Shown: positions 31,194 through 42,080 of the stretch, piece by piece
How the letters are laid out: the number at the start of each line of letters is the position of its first letter
Position numbering within the stretch: the stretch's first letter is position 1
DNA from: Ktedonobacterales bacterium
GTDB taxonomy: Bacteria > Chloroflexota > Ktedonobacteria > Ktedonobacterales > JADMIN01
Reading direction: 5' to 3'
Assembly (NCBI GenBank): GCA_025935195.1
Contig: JAICVS010000008.1
Coordinates: forward strand, 1-57,163
Length of the DNA stretch: 57,163 nt
Notes under the pieces: model-generated
The model's database searches: none
What the model was told of the DNA's origin: nothing
What the model saw: only the letters and a program-made list of their open reading frames with translations
Translations under genes and position numbers: made by a program

Positions 31194-32702
31194 GTGACAT
31201 CACACATTGACGGCATCCAGATCTGGATGCTAGCGCCGGAGCTGAGCGTCGTCCTGCTGGGCTTCCTCGTGCTCGGCCTGGACCTGATCACCCATAACCG
31301 CCGCGTGGTGGCCGCCACGGCGCTGATCGGCTTGCTGATCCCGCTCGGCTTCACGCTCTCGCTGGTGGTCAAGCAGGATGCGCTCACGCCCGATCACACG
31401 GCGTTCTTCCACATGCTGGTAGTGGACGGCTACGCGCTCTTTTTCCAGTTTCTCTTTCTGGTGATCGGCTTCGGCGTGCTGCTGGTCTCGTACGGCTACG
31501 TCGAGAAGTTTCTGCGCGTGACCATTGGCGAATATTACAGCATCATCTTGCTCTCGCTGGCCGGCATGATGCTGATGGCGAGCACCGGCGAGCTGATCTC
31601 GGTCTACATCTCGCTGGAGCTGACCAGCATCCCGCTCTACATCCTGGCCGGTCTCTCGCGCAGCGACACACGCTCGGCCGAGGCGGCGGTCAAGTACGTG
31701 CTGCTCGGCGCGATGTCGTCGGCCATCCTGCTCTATGGCATGGCGCTGCTCTACGGCGCCACCGGCACCACCGATCTCACGGAGATCGCGCGCAACACGC
31801 AGGCCGCGCTCTCCAGCGGCAATCTGGTGCTGCTGGCGGCCGACGTCTTCATCTTCACCGGCTTCGGCTTCAAGATCTCGGCCGTTCCCTTCCATATGTG
31901 GGCGCCGGACATCTACGAAGGGGCGCCGACGCCCTCGACGCTCTTCTTCTCGGTCGGCTCGAAGGCGGCGGGCTTCGCGGCGCTGCTGCGCGTCTTCATC
32001 TTCGGCGGGCTGGCGGCGATCAGCGGCGGCACGTACCTGTGGGTGATGGTCGCCATCGTCGCGGCCGTCACGATGACGCTCGGCAACGTGGTCGCGCTGC
32101 TCCAGACCAACATCAAGCGCATGATGGCCTACAGCAGCATCGGCCAGGCGGGCTATCTGCTGGTCGGCTTCGCGGCGATCATGATCTCGAACTCGCCCGC
32201 CGGCAACCTGGGCATCCTGGCCTTCCTCGCCGTCTACGTCGTCACCAACATCGGCGCCTTCACCGGCATCATCGGTCTGGCCGACGCCACTGGCAAGGAG
32301 AACATCCGCGACTTCGACGGGCTGGGCCGCCGCGCGCCGTTCATCGCCGCCGGCATGGGCCTCTGCCTGCTCTCGCTGGCGGGCATTCCGCCGATGGCCG
32401 GCTTCTGGGGCAAGCTCTTCATCCTGCTCACGGCCTGGAACCAGGGGTCGGCGCTGACCTGGCTGGTGGTGCTCGGCCTCATCAATAGCGCGATCTCCAT
32501 CGTCTACTACGCCAACGTGGTCTGGCGCATGTTCGTCGCGGAGCCGGAGAAGCGCGACCGGCTGGCGATGTCCGGCTCGGTGACGCTGACGATGGCCGTG
32601 GCCGTCGTCGGCATCCTCGCGCTGACCATCGCCTTCGGCTTCCTGCTCACCGGCCTGGGCGGCGGCGCCGGCGGTCTCTTCCCGACGGCTACGACACCGT
32701 AG
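31194..32702 (+). CDS. nuoN: NADH-quinone oxidoreductase subunit N
   Basis: A 502-residue antiporter-like complex I subunit. It has SLELTSIPLYILAG (conserved Glu), GFKISAVPFHMWAPDIYEGA (conserved Lys), FSVGSKAAGF and KRMMAYSSIGQAGYLLVG. The start is GTG 31194 with an AGGAGCAGG upstream. It is the last gene of the nuoJ-N run, 62 bp after nuoM. It completes the membrane arm; NuoA, H and the peripheral subunits must lie elsewhere. Confidence 0.95.
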   Translation: MTSHIDGIQIWMLAPELSVVLLGFLVLGLDLITHNRRVVAATALIGLLIPLGFTLSLVVKQDALTPDHTAFFHMLVVDGYALFFQFLFLVIGFGVLLVSYGYVEKFLRVTIGEYYSIILLSLAGMMLMASTGELISVYISLELTSIPLYILAGLSRSDTRSAEAAVKYVLLGAMSSAILLYGMALLYGATGTTDLTEIARNTQAALSSGNLVLLAADVFIFTGFGFKISAVPFHMWAPDIYEGAPTPSTLFFSVGSKAAGFAALLRVFIFGGLAAISGGTYLWVMVAIVAAVTMTLGNVVALLQTNIKRMMAYSSIGQAGYLLVGFAAIMISNSPAGNLGILAFLAVYVVTNIGAFTGIIGLADATGKENIRDFDGLGRRAPFIAAGMGLCLLSLAGIPPMAGFWGKLFILLTAWNQGSALTWLVVLGLINSAISIVYYANVVWRMFVAEPEKRDRLAMSGSVTLTMAVAVVGILALTIAFGFLLTGLGGGAGGLFPTATTP

Positions 32703-32814
32703 AGGCGGGCGGCGGTGGGCGAGGCGTGCCTCGCTCCTACATGGAGCGCCGAGGAGCCACGCTCTTTTCGCATAGCGCAGCATGCCTGTCAACGAGGGAT
32801 TGGAGGCGCATACG

Positions 32815-33342
32815 ATGGCGCGGACGGCACACGACACACACGACATGGGCGATGACGCGACCACAGATGGCTCGGCCGGTATGCCGCGGTCCGGCGAGTT
32901 GGCCCCTGACTTCACCCTTCCCGACGCCGACGGCGCCCCCGTCCACCTGGCCGAGCTGCGCGGCCGCCGCGTCATCCTTTACTTCTACCCCAAGGACGAC
33001 ACCGCCGGCTGTACCGTCGAAGCCTGTGGCTTCCGCGACGCCTGGCAGGAGCTGCGAGATGATGGCGTGACCGTGCTGGGTGTCAGCCGCGACGGCCAGC
33101 GCTCGCACCAGAAGTTCGCCAACAAATACGCCCTGCCCTTCACGCTGCTCAGCGACGAAAGTGGCGACGTGGCGCAGCGTTACGGCGTCTGGGTCGAGAA
33201 GAGCATGTACGGCAGAAAATTCATGGGCATGGCGCGCACGACCTTCTACATCCGCCCTGATGGCATCATCGGCCACGTCTGGCAGCGGGTCAAGCCCGAA
33301 GGCCACGCCCGGCGCGTGCTGGAGTATCTGAGCAAAGTGTGA
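32815..33342 (+). CDS. bcp: Thioredoxin-dependent peroxiredoxin, Bcp/PrxQ type
   Basis: A 175-residue cytosolic thiol peroxidase that reduces hydrogen and organic peroxides. The active site is YPKDDTAGCTVEACGFRD with peroxidatic C66 and resolving C71 (C-x4-C), the atypical 2-Cys BCP arrangement. The conserved Arg-containing ARTTFYIRPDG is present. GGAGG lies 8 bases before ATG 32815; the ATG at 32782 has no binding site. The His/Asp-rich first 20 residues are an unusual extension. Confidence 0.93.
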   Translation: MARTAHDTHDMGDDATTDGSAGMPRSGELAPDFTLPDADGAPVHLAELRGRRVILYFYPKDDTAGCTVEACGFRDAWQELRDDGVTVLGVSRDGQRSHQKFANKYALPFTLLSDESGDVAQRYGVWVEKSMYGRKFMGMARTTFYIRPDGIIGHVWQRVKPEGHARRVLEYLSKV

Positions 33343-35893
<2,551 letters not shown>

Positions 35894-35921
35894 CCAACTG
35901 GCGTACCGCACGAGCGATCAG

Positions 35922-35949
35922 GAGCCTCCATCCGCATGGGTGGAGGCTC
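35922..35949 (+). terminator. Terminator hairpin after gyrB
   Basis: GAGCCTCCA (35922-35930) pairs with TGGAGGCTC (35941-35949); the inner TCC/GGG extends the stem to about 12 bp with a GCAT loop. A short T-containing tail (GTCGTTTC) follows, 29 bp after the gyrB stop. Confidence 0.75.
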
Positions 35950-36212
35950 GTCGTTTCTGCCCCTCGCGCTACAACACCCATGCGCCGCGACGTGTCCGAT
36001 GGTGGACGTGGTGTGTCGAATGTCGTGAGCCTTTACCGAACCTCCACACCCCCCCAACCAGACCGGATCGGGCAACGTGGCAGAATTATCCAAAGAGCGC
36101 CACATTGCGCGTGTATCGTCGTGCGCCCTTTGGCCGCGACAGGTGGGAGCTGGGGTTGGCCGTCGTGCGCATGTGCGTGCGAGACCGGCGAGATGATATG
36201 GGGGTGGGTGTT
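35950..36212. other. Gap between gyrB terminator and secreted giant protein
   Basis: Open reading continues through this stretch in the frame of the downstream gene, but its translation is Arg/Cys-rich and not protein-like. I see no convincing promoter. Confidence 0.4.
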
Positions 36213-39200
36213 ATGGCTGGCGTGGCGGGAGATCAGACGGGAGCTCGGCGGAACAGATTAGGGAGAACGTTGGGGCGAATGGGCGCGCGGCTGCGCCTGG
36301 CGCGGACGCTGGCTGCGATTGCCGTGCTGCTGGTGGCCGGTGTCGCGCTCGTCGCGCCGCCGCGCCCGACGGTGCGCGCCGCCACGCTGAACCCCATCCA
36401 GCAGGAGAACAGCCTGCCCGGCGATCCGACCTGGAACGACTTCAGCTCGACGCTCTCCGACACCGCTCTCTCCGGCTACGGCTCACAGATCAGCCTCAAC
36501 AAGGGCCAGACCATAGATTTCTTTGTCACCACCACCGCGCCCAGCTTCACCATAGACATCTACCGCACCGGCTGGTATCAGGGCGTCGGCGCGCGCAAGA
36601 TCCTCGCGCTCGGCAGCTTCCCCGGCGTGCAACAGGTCATCCCCAAGCCCGATCGCGTCACCGGCATCATCGCCTGCAACTGGACTAAAACCACCTCGCT
36701 CACCATCCCCACGAGCTGGGTCACCGGCGTCTATCTCGCCAAGCTCAGCGCCTCGGACGGCAATAAGAGCTTCATCTTCTTCGTCGTGCGCAACGACGGC
36801 GGCCACGAGAATATCGTGCTGCAAACCAGCGTCACCACCTACGAGGCGTACAACGTCTGGGGCGGCACTGGCCTCTACAACAACAACACCGATCACACTA
36901 TCTTCACGGGGCCGCACGCCACCAAGGTCTCGTTCGACCGCCCGTTTAGCCCCGGCGACAGCAACGGCGCCGGCCATTACCTGTTCTTCGAGTACCCGTT
37001 TGTGCGCTGGGCTGAGTCGCAAGGGTTCGACATCACCTACACCACGAATGTGGATACTCACACCGGCGTCAACCCGATCACCAATCACAAGGCGTTCCTC
37101 TCCGTTGGCCACGACGAATACTGGTCGCAGGCGATGCGCACCAACGTGCGAAACGCTATCAACGCGGGCGTGAACGTCGCCTTCTTCTCCGCCAACACCT
37201 CGTTCTGGCAGATTCGTTTCGAGCCGAGCGCCGCCGGCGTACCCAACCGCGTCGAGGTCGGCTATAAGGATTTCGCCACCGACACCACGCCACCCGGCCC
37301 CGATCCGCAGTGGAACGTCAACAACAGCATTGTCACGTCCACCTGGCGCGATCCAGTGGTGGGCCAGCCGGAAAACGGCATGCTCGGCATCATGTACGAG
37401 GATCAGCTCTCGACCGCCTCCGCCGCCTACATCGTGCAGAACGCCTCGAACTGGATCTACGCCGGCACCGGCTTCGTGAACGGCACGTCCATCCCCGGCA
37501 TCGTCGGCTACGAGTACGACCGCGTCTTCAACAACGGCGCCACACCGCCCGGCCTAGTTGTGCTCTCCAACTCGCCCGTCACCGGCCAGGAAGTGGGCGC
37601 CTCGCACGCCAACTCCAGCATCTACACCGCGCCCAGCGGTGCCCAGGTCTTCGCCGCCGGCACCATCGAGTGGAGCTGGGGCCTGGACAACTACGGCAAC
37701 CGCACCACCGCCAACCCCGGCATCCAGAAGACCACCGCCAACATCCTCTACAACTTCACTGGCACCACCCCGCCGCCGCCGCCACCACCACTGCCCGCCG
37801 GCACCTACGCGCAGGACGGCTTCGAAAGTGGCACGATCACCGGCACGATCACTCCGTGGACGCCGGGCGGCACCGGCCAGGTGAGCGTGCAGGGCACGAC
37901 GGTGAATAGCGGCGCGTTCGCCGCCTCACTCACCAACGGCGCGGGCCAGTTCACCACGATCGGGACCAGCCTCGCCTCCGGCCCACAGGCTTCGACCTAC
38001 ACACGCCTCTACTTCAACCTCTCCAGCGTCGCCACCTCGGCCACGCTGGCGCAGGGCCGCGACGGCAACAACAACGCCCTCTGGTCCGTCAGCTTCGACG
38101 CGCCGCGCAAAGGGCTGGACATCTACTTCTGGAACGGCGCGCGCGTGCGCAACGACCTGTTCAGCCAGCCCAACATCCTCACAGCGGCCAACACATGGTA
38201 TTCGCTGGAAGTGCAGTCCAATGAGACGGCCACGGGCCACGGCGAGGTCTGGCTGAATGGCAACTCGGTCGCGGCGGTGAACGCCGATCTCTCGGCGAGC
38301 GCACCGTACGGGCAGCTCCAACTCTGGAACGACGCCGCGAGCACGACCATCGCGTACGACGACGTGAAGGTGAGCAGCAGCTACAATGGCCTCGTTCCCG
38401 TCAGCCTCAGCCCGGCCGCGCTGACCTACGCCAACACCATACAGGTTGGCACGACCAGCGCGGCGCAGACCGAGACACTCACCAACACCGGCGCCTCCGC
38501 GCTCGCCATCGCCAGTGTCGCGGTTACGGGGACCAACGCGGCCGACTTCGCCAAGAGCGCGGACACCTGCTCCGGCGCGACGCTGGCGGCGGGCGCCTCC
38601 TGCACCGTCGGCGTGACGTTCAGCCCAAGCGCCGGCGGCGCGCGCAACGCCGCCCTCACCTTCACGGACAACGCCGGCAACAGCCCGCAGAGCGTCGCGC
38701 TCAACGGCGTCGGCGGCGCTCCCGCCGTCAGCCTCTCCCCCGCCAGCCTGACGTTCGCCAACCAGAACGTTGGCACGACCAGCGCGGCGCAAACCGTGAC
38801 GCTGACCAACAGCGGCACCTGGCCGCTGGCGATCAGCGGCATCACGCTCACCGGCGCCAACCCCGGCGACTTCGGCCAGACCAACGCCTGCGGCTCATCG
38901 CTCGCGGCGGGCGCGTCGTGCGCGATCAGCGTGACGTTCAGCCCGACGGCCACCGGCTCGCGCGGGGCGACGCTCACCATCAGTGACAGCGCCGCCGGCA
39001 GCCCGCACGGCGTCCCGCTCGCTGGCACGAGCCTGCCGGCCGGCACCTACCAGACCGACGGCTTCGAGAACGGCAACCTCGCCCTCTGGAACGCCGCCGG
39101 CAGCGGCCAGGCCAGCGCGCAAGGCGCCGTCGTCAACACCGGCAACTACGCCGCCAAGCTCGCCAACACGGCGGGCCAGGCGACGCTGCTCTCGACGGCG

Positions 39201-40568
39201 CTGGCCGGCGGCGGGCAGGCCCAGACCTACACGCGCTTCTACGTCCAGGTCGGCAGCGGCACGGCCACCTCGACCATCGCCGCCGGGCGCGACTCCGCCA
39301 ACAACATGCTCTGGGTGATCGCATACGACGCGAGCCGCCAGGGATTGGACGTCTACTTCTGGAACGGCGCGCGCACGCGCTTCGACCTCTATAGCAATAC
39401 CGGCTTGATCGCGCCCAACACGTGGTATGTCATCGAGATTCAGGCCAACGAGTCTACCACCGGCCACGGCCAGGTCTGGCTGAACGGCGCGTCGGTCGGC
39501 ACGGTGGATGGCGACCTTTCGGCGGCCAATCCCTACGCCACGCTCCAGCTCTGGAACGAGGTCACGGGCACGATCTACTTCGACGACGTGGCCGTGCGCG
39601 ACAGCTTCAACGGCCTGGTCGGCGCCCCGCCGCCCGCGCCCGCGTTCAGCCCCACCCCGGCGAATCTGACGTTCGCCAGCCAGGCGCTTGGCACGACCAG
39701 CGCGGCGCAGACCGTCACCGTCGCCAACGGCGGCACGGCGACGCTCAGCATCACCGGCGTGACGGTGGGCGGCGCCAACGCCAGCGATTTCGCCGTCGCG
39801 AGCAATACCTGCGCGGGCGCAAGCCTCAGCCCCGGCGCCACCTGCGCGGTGAGCGTGACGTTCACGCCGGGCGCGGCGGGCGCGCGCTCCGCTTCCCTCG
39901 CCTTCGCGGATAATGCCGCTGGCAGCCCGCATGCCGTGGCCCTCAGCGGCACGGGAGCTGCGGCGCCGACTCCCGCGCCCACGCCGGGGCCGGGCGGCGT
40001 CTACTTCGCGGACGACTTTGAGAGCGGCACGCTCAGTCACTGGGCCGCGCCGGCCGGAACCGGCACGGCGACAGTGGAGACGAGCGTCGTCCACGGCGGC
40101 ACGCAGGCCCTCTCGCTCACCAACGCCGCGGGCCAGTTCTGCGTCTTGCAAGCGCAGCTCGCGGGTGGCGGCCAGTCGCAGACCTTCACATCCTTCGCCT
40201 TCCAGGTCGCGGACGCGACGGTGACGGCGACGCTGGCCGAGGGGCGCGACAGCGGCGGCAATCCGATGTGGGCGGTGGTCTACGACGCCGGCCGCCACGG
40301 CCTCGACACGTATTTCTGGAACGGCGCGCGCACGCGCTTCGACCTCTACAGCGCCACGAACCTGATCACCTCCGGCACGTGGTACACGCTGGAAGTCCAG
40401 CTCACCGAGACGGCGACCGGTCACGCGGAAGTCTGGCTGAACGGCACGTCCGTCGTGGCGGGCGACGGCGACCTCTCGGCGGCGAGCGCCTACGCCACGC
40501 TCCAGCTCTGGAACGACGGCACGGGGACGGTCTACTTCGATGACGTGAAGGTCAGCAGTACGTTCTAG
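36213..40568 (+). CDS. Secreted multidomain protein: DMFase-beta-like head, LamG-like and ASH modules
   Basis: About 1451 residues from ATG 36213 (ATG 36279 is also possible; both precede the signal peptide LAAIAVLLVAGVALVA, cleaved near VRA-AT). The head, about 36390-37760, matches the N,N-dimethylformamidase beta-like family (IDIYRTGWYQGVGARK, SFDRPF, HKAFLSVGHDEYWS, FFSANTSFW). A poly-Pro linker follows. Then come lectin-like module 1, ASH/choice-of-anchor-D modules 1 and 2, lectin-like 2, ASH 3, a Pro/Thr linker and lectin-like 3. Each lectin-like module repeats WNGAR and EVWLNG-type motifs. It is secreted, probably glycan-binding; a hydrolase role for the head is inference. The next gene is a deacetylase homologue. 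Confidence 0.85.
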   Translation: MAGVAGDQTGARRNRLGRTLGRMGARLRLARTLAAIAVLLVAGVALVAPPRPTVRAATLNPIQQENSLPGDPTWNDFSSTLSDTALSGYGSQISLNKGQTIDFFVTTTAPSFTIDIYRTGWYQGVGARKILALGSFPGVQQVIPKPDRVTGIIACNWTKTTSLTIPTSWVTGVYLAKLSASDGNKSFIFFVVRNDGGHENIVLQTSVTTYEAYNVWGGTGLYNNNTDHTIFTGPHATKVSFDRPFSPGDSNGAGHYLFFEYPFVRWAESQGFDITYTTNVDTHTGVNPITNHKAFLSVGHDEYWSQAMRTNVRNAINAGVNVAFFSANTSFWQIRFEPSAAGVPNRVEVGYKDFATDTTPPGPDPQWNVNNSIVTSTWRDPVVGQPENGMLGIMYEDQLSTASAAYIVQNASNWIYAGTGFVNGTSIPGIVGYEYDRVFNNGATPPGLVVLSNSPVTGQEVGASHANSSIYTAPSGAQVFAAGTIEWSWGLDNYGNRTTANPGIQKTTANILYNFTGTTPPPPPPPLPAGTYAQDGFESGTITGTITPWTPGGTGQVSVQGTTVNSGAFAASLTNGAGQFTTIGTSLASGPQASTYTRLYFNLSSVATSATLAQGRDGNNNALWSVSFDAPRKGLDIYFWNGARVRNDLFSQPNILTAANTWYSLEVQSNETATGHGEVWLNGNSVAAVNADLSASAPYGQLQLWNDAASTTIAYDDVKVSSSYNGLVPVSLSPAALTYANTIQVGTTSAAQTETLTNTGASALAIASVAVTGTNAADFAKSADTCSGATLAAGASCTVGVTFSPSAGGARNAALTFTDNAGNSPQSVALNGVGGAPAVSLSPASLTFANQNVGTTSAAQTVTLTNSGTWPLAISGITLTGANPGDFGQTNACGSSLAAGASCAISVTFSPTATGSRGATLTISDSAAGSPHGVPLAGTSLPAGTYQTDGFENGNLALWNAAGSGQASAQGAVVNTGNYAAKLANTAGQATLLSTALAGGGQAQTYTRFYVQVGSGTATSTIAAGRDSANNMLWVIAYDASRQGLDVYFWNGARTRFDLYSNTGLIAPNTWYVIEIQANESTTGHGQVWLNGASVGTVDGDLSAANPYATLQLWNEVTGTIYFDDVAVRDSFNGLVGAPPPAPAFSPTPANLTFASQALGTTSAAQTVTVANGGTATLSITGVTVGGANASDFAVASNTCAGASLSPGATCAVSVTFTPGAAGARSASLAFADNAAGSPHAVALSGTGAAAPTPAPTPGPGGVYFADDFESGTLSHWAAPAGTGTATVETSVVHGGTQALSLTNAAGQFCVLQAQLAGGGQSQTFTSFAFQVADATVTATLAEGRDSGGNPMWAVVYDAGRHGLDTYFWNGARTRFDLYSATNLITSGTWYTLEVQLTETATGHAEVWLNGTSVVAGDGDLSAASAYATLQLWNDGTGTVYFDDVKVSSTF
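37806..40566 (+). repeat. Three-fold internal module repeat in secreted protein
   Basis: Lectin-like modules lie at about 37806-38390, 39040-39620 and 40003-40566. ASH modules lie at about 38397-38715, 38727-39030 and 39640-39960. They share near-identical DNA stretches, such as the segments coding for FWNGAR and for TTSAAQT, showing fairly recent duplication or gene conversion. Confidence 0.8.
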
Positions 40569-40585
40569 TGGGTGGTGGGGAAAGC

Positions 40586-41926
40586 ATGAACCTCGTCGCG
40601 TTCTCAATTCGCACCAAGGGCCTGTCGAATTTCTCACGCCGGCTCTGGACGGTCTTCACTCGCTTCGGCGTCACGCCAGGGCCGACACGCCGCGCGCTCT
40701 TCTCCATCGTGGATGGGCTGCGGCGCTACGACGCCGCGCCGACCTTCTTCATCCCGGCGACGGTGCTGCGGCGCAACCCCGGCGTGATCGCCGAGGTCGC
40801 CGGCAGCGGCGCGGAGATCGGCGTCCATGGCTACGTTCACAACGACTACCGCTCGCTCACCCGCACTGCTCAACTCGAACAAACACGGCGGGCCATCTCG
40901 GTCTTTGACGACGTGAAGATGCCGCACCACGGCTTCCGTAATCCCTATCTCGGCTGGACCGAGGACTCGGTAGGCGTCTTCGCGGAGCTGGGCTTCGCCT
41001 ACGACAGCAACGAGGCCGTGCTACATGACGTGATTGACACGGCGGCGCTGGCCGCGGCCATCCGCGACGGCTACGAAAAGTCGCTGGCGCTCTTCCAGGC
41101 GATCCCCTGCTCGCGCTACACGCTGCGGCCGCATATCGAGGGCGCGCTCGTGCGCGTGCCGACCAGCATCCCCGACGACGAGATGCTCTTCGACCGCCTG
41201 CGTCTGACCGACGCGGGGCAGGTCGGCGCGATCTGGAGTGAGGTGCTGCGCCGCGTCTACATCCTCGGCGGCATCTACACGCTCAACCTGCACCCGGAGC
41301 GCGGCATCCTCTGCCGCGCGGCGCTGGACGCGCTGCTGGCGACGGCCAGCGCGCAGCCGCTGCCCGTCTGGATCGCGCGCATTGGCGACGTGGCGGGCTG
41401 GTGGCGCGAGCGTCGCGCGACGACGCTTACCGTCACGCCAGACGGCGCGGGGCGCTGGTGCGTCGCGGTGAACGGCTCGCCGCGCGCGTCCGTGCTGGCG
41501 CGTGGCGTTGCCGTCGTGGGGACGCCGGCCGAGGAGTGGGGCGACGACCTGTTGCGCATCGCCGCGCGCGACTTCACCGTCGAGGCGGAGCGCGCGCCCG
41601 TCGTCGCCGTCACCGCGCGCACACCAGACGAGGTGCGCGACTTCCTGGCCGAGCAGGGCTATCCCGTCGTCACCGTCGTCACGGCCAGCGATGACGACGA
41701 TCACAATTCCGCGTGCGTCGTAGACCTGCCCGGCGGGTTGGGCGCCACGCGCGCGGAGCAGATCGCGCGGCGCGCGGCGCTGGTGGATCAGGTCGAAGGG
41801 TCCGCCGCGCCGCTGGTGCGCCTCGCCCTCTGGCCGAACCGCTACCACGCCGCGCTGGCCGTCAGCGGCGATATTGACTCGATCACCGTGCAGGACTTCT
41901 TCCTGCGCATCCTCGAAGTGCGCTGA
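40586..41926 (+). CDS. Polysaccharide-deacetylase-like protein with degenerate motif 1
   Basis: The product has 446 residues. The NodB-like region spans about 1-250: FFIPATVL, EIGVHGYVHNDY (zinc ligands H81 and H85) and GFRNPYLGW (R118). The usual catalytic TFDDG motif is missing; the corresponding N-terminus is AFSIRTKGLS. A different domain follows. The extreme C-terminus (AALAVSGDIDSITVQDF) looks like the first strand of a second NodB domain that then stops. GGGG lies 6 bases before ATG 40586, 17 bp after the secreted giant's stop. It is likely inactive or altered in activity; glycan-related by context. Confidence 0.75.
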   Translation: MNLVAFSIRTKGLSNFSRRLWTVFTRFGVTPGPTRRALFSIVDGLRRYDAAPTFFIPATVLRRNPGVIAEVAGSGAEIGVHGYVHNDYRSLTRTAQLEQTRRAISVFDDVKMPHHGFRNPYLGWTEDSVGVFAELGFAYDSNEAVLHDVIDTAALAAAIRDGYEKSLALFQAIPCSRYTLRPHIEGALVRVPTSIPDDEMLFDRLRLTDAGQVGAIWSEVLRRVYILGGIYTLNLHPERGILCRAALDALLATASAQPLPVWIARIGDVAGWWRERRATTLTVTPDGAGRWCVAVNGSPRASVLARGVAVVGTPAEEWGDDLLRIAARDFTVEAERAPVVAVTARTPDEVRDFLAEQGYPVVTVVTASDDDDHNSACVVDLPGGLGATRAEQIARRAALVDQVEGSAAPLVRLALWPNRYHAALAVSGDIDSITVQDFFLRILEVR

Positions 41927-41946
41927 CAGAGGAGAGAGGATGGAAC

Positions 41947-41982
41947 CGCAGAGGACGCAGAGGACGCAGAGGACGCAGAGGA
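41947..41982 (+). repeat. 9-bp tandem repeat
   Basis: CGCAGAGGA is repeated four times exactly, between the deacetylase-like gene and a family A palindrome. Confidence 0.9.
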
Positions 41983-42025
41983 AGCGGATGGCGACGGAGG
42001 GGAGAGGGGAGCTACGATTCCCGCG

Positions 42026-42072
42026 CTGGCTCCCCTCTCCCCGCGGGGAGAGGGGGACGGGGGGTGAGGAAC
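42026..42072 (-). repeat. Palindromic repeat family A, copy 3 (inverted)
   Basis: CTGGCTCCCCTCTCCCCGCG followed by GGGAGAGGGGGACGGGG and GGTGAGGAACC. It is the reverse complement of the copies near 46635 and 49934. It ends 8 bp before the stop codon of the convergent NYN gene, so it sits at that gene's 3' end. Confidence 0.8.
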
Positions 42073-42080
42073 CCCGCCGC

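Noticed and set aside
31230..32975. Long open frame antisense to nuoN
   Set aside because: It lies opposite a gene with full family motifs. Its translation is Arg/Asp/Gln/His-rich, as expected for the reverse frame of G+C-rich DNA, and has no domain.
35940..36212. N-terminal extension of the secreted giant protein to 35940
   Set aside because: The extension overlaps the gyrB terminator, reads Arg/Cys-rich, and would bury the signal peptide more than 110 residues inside the protein.
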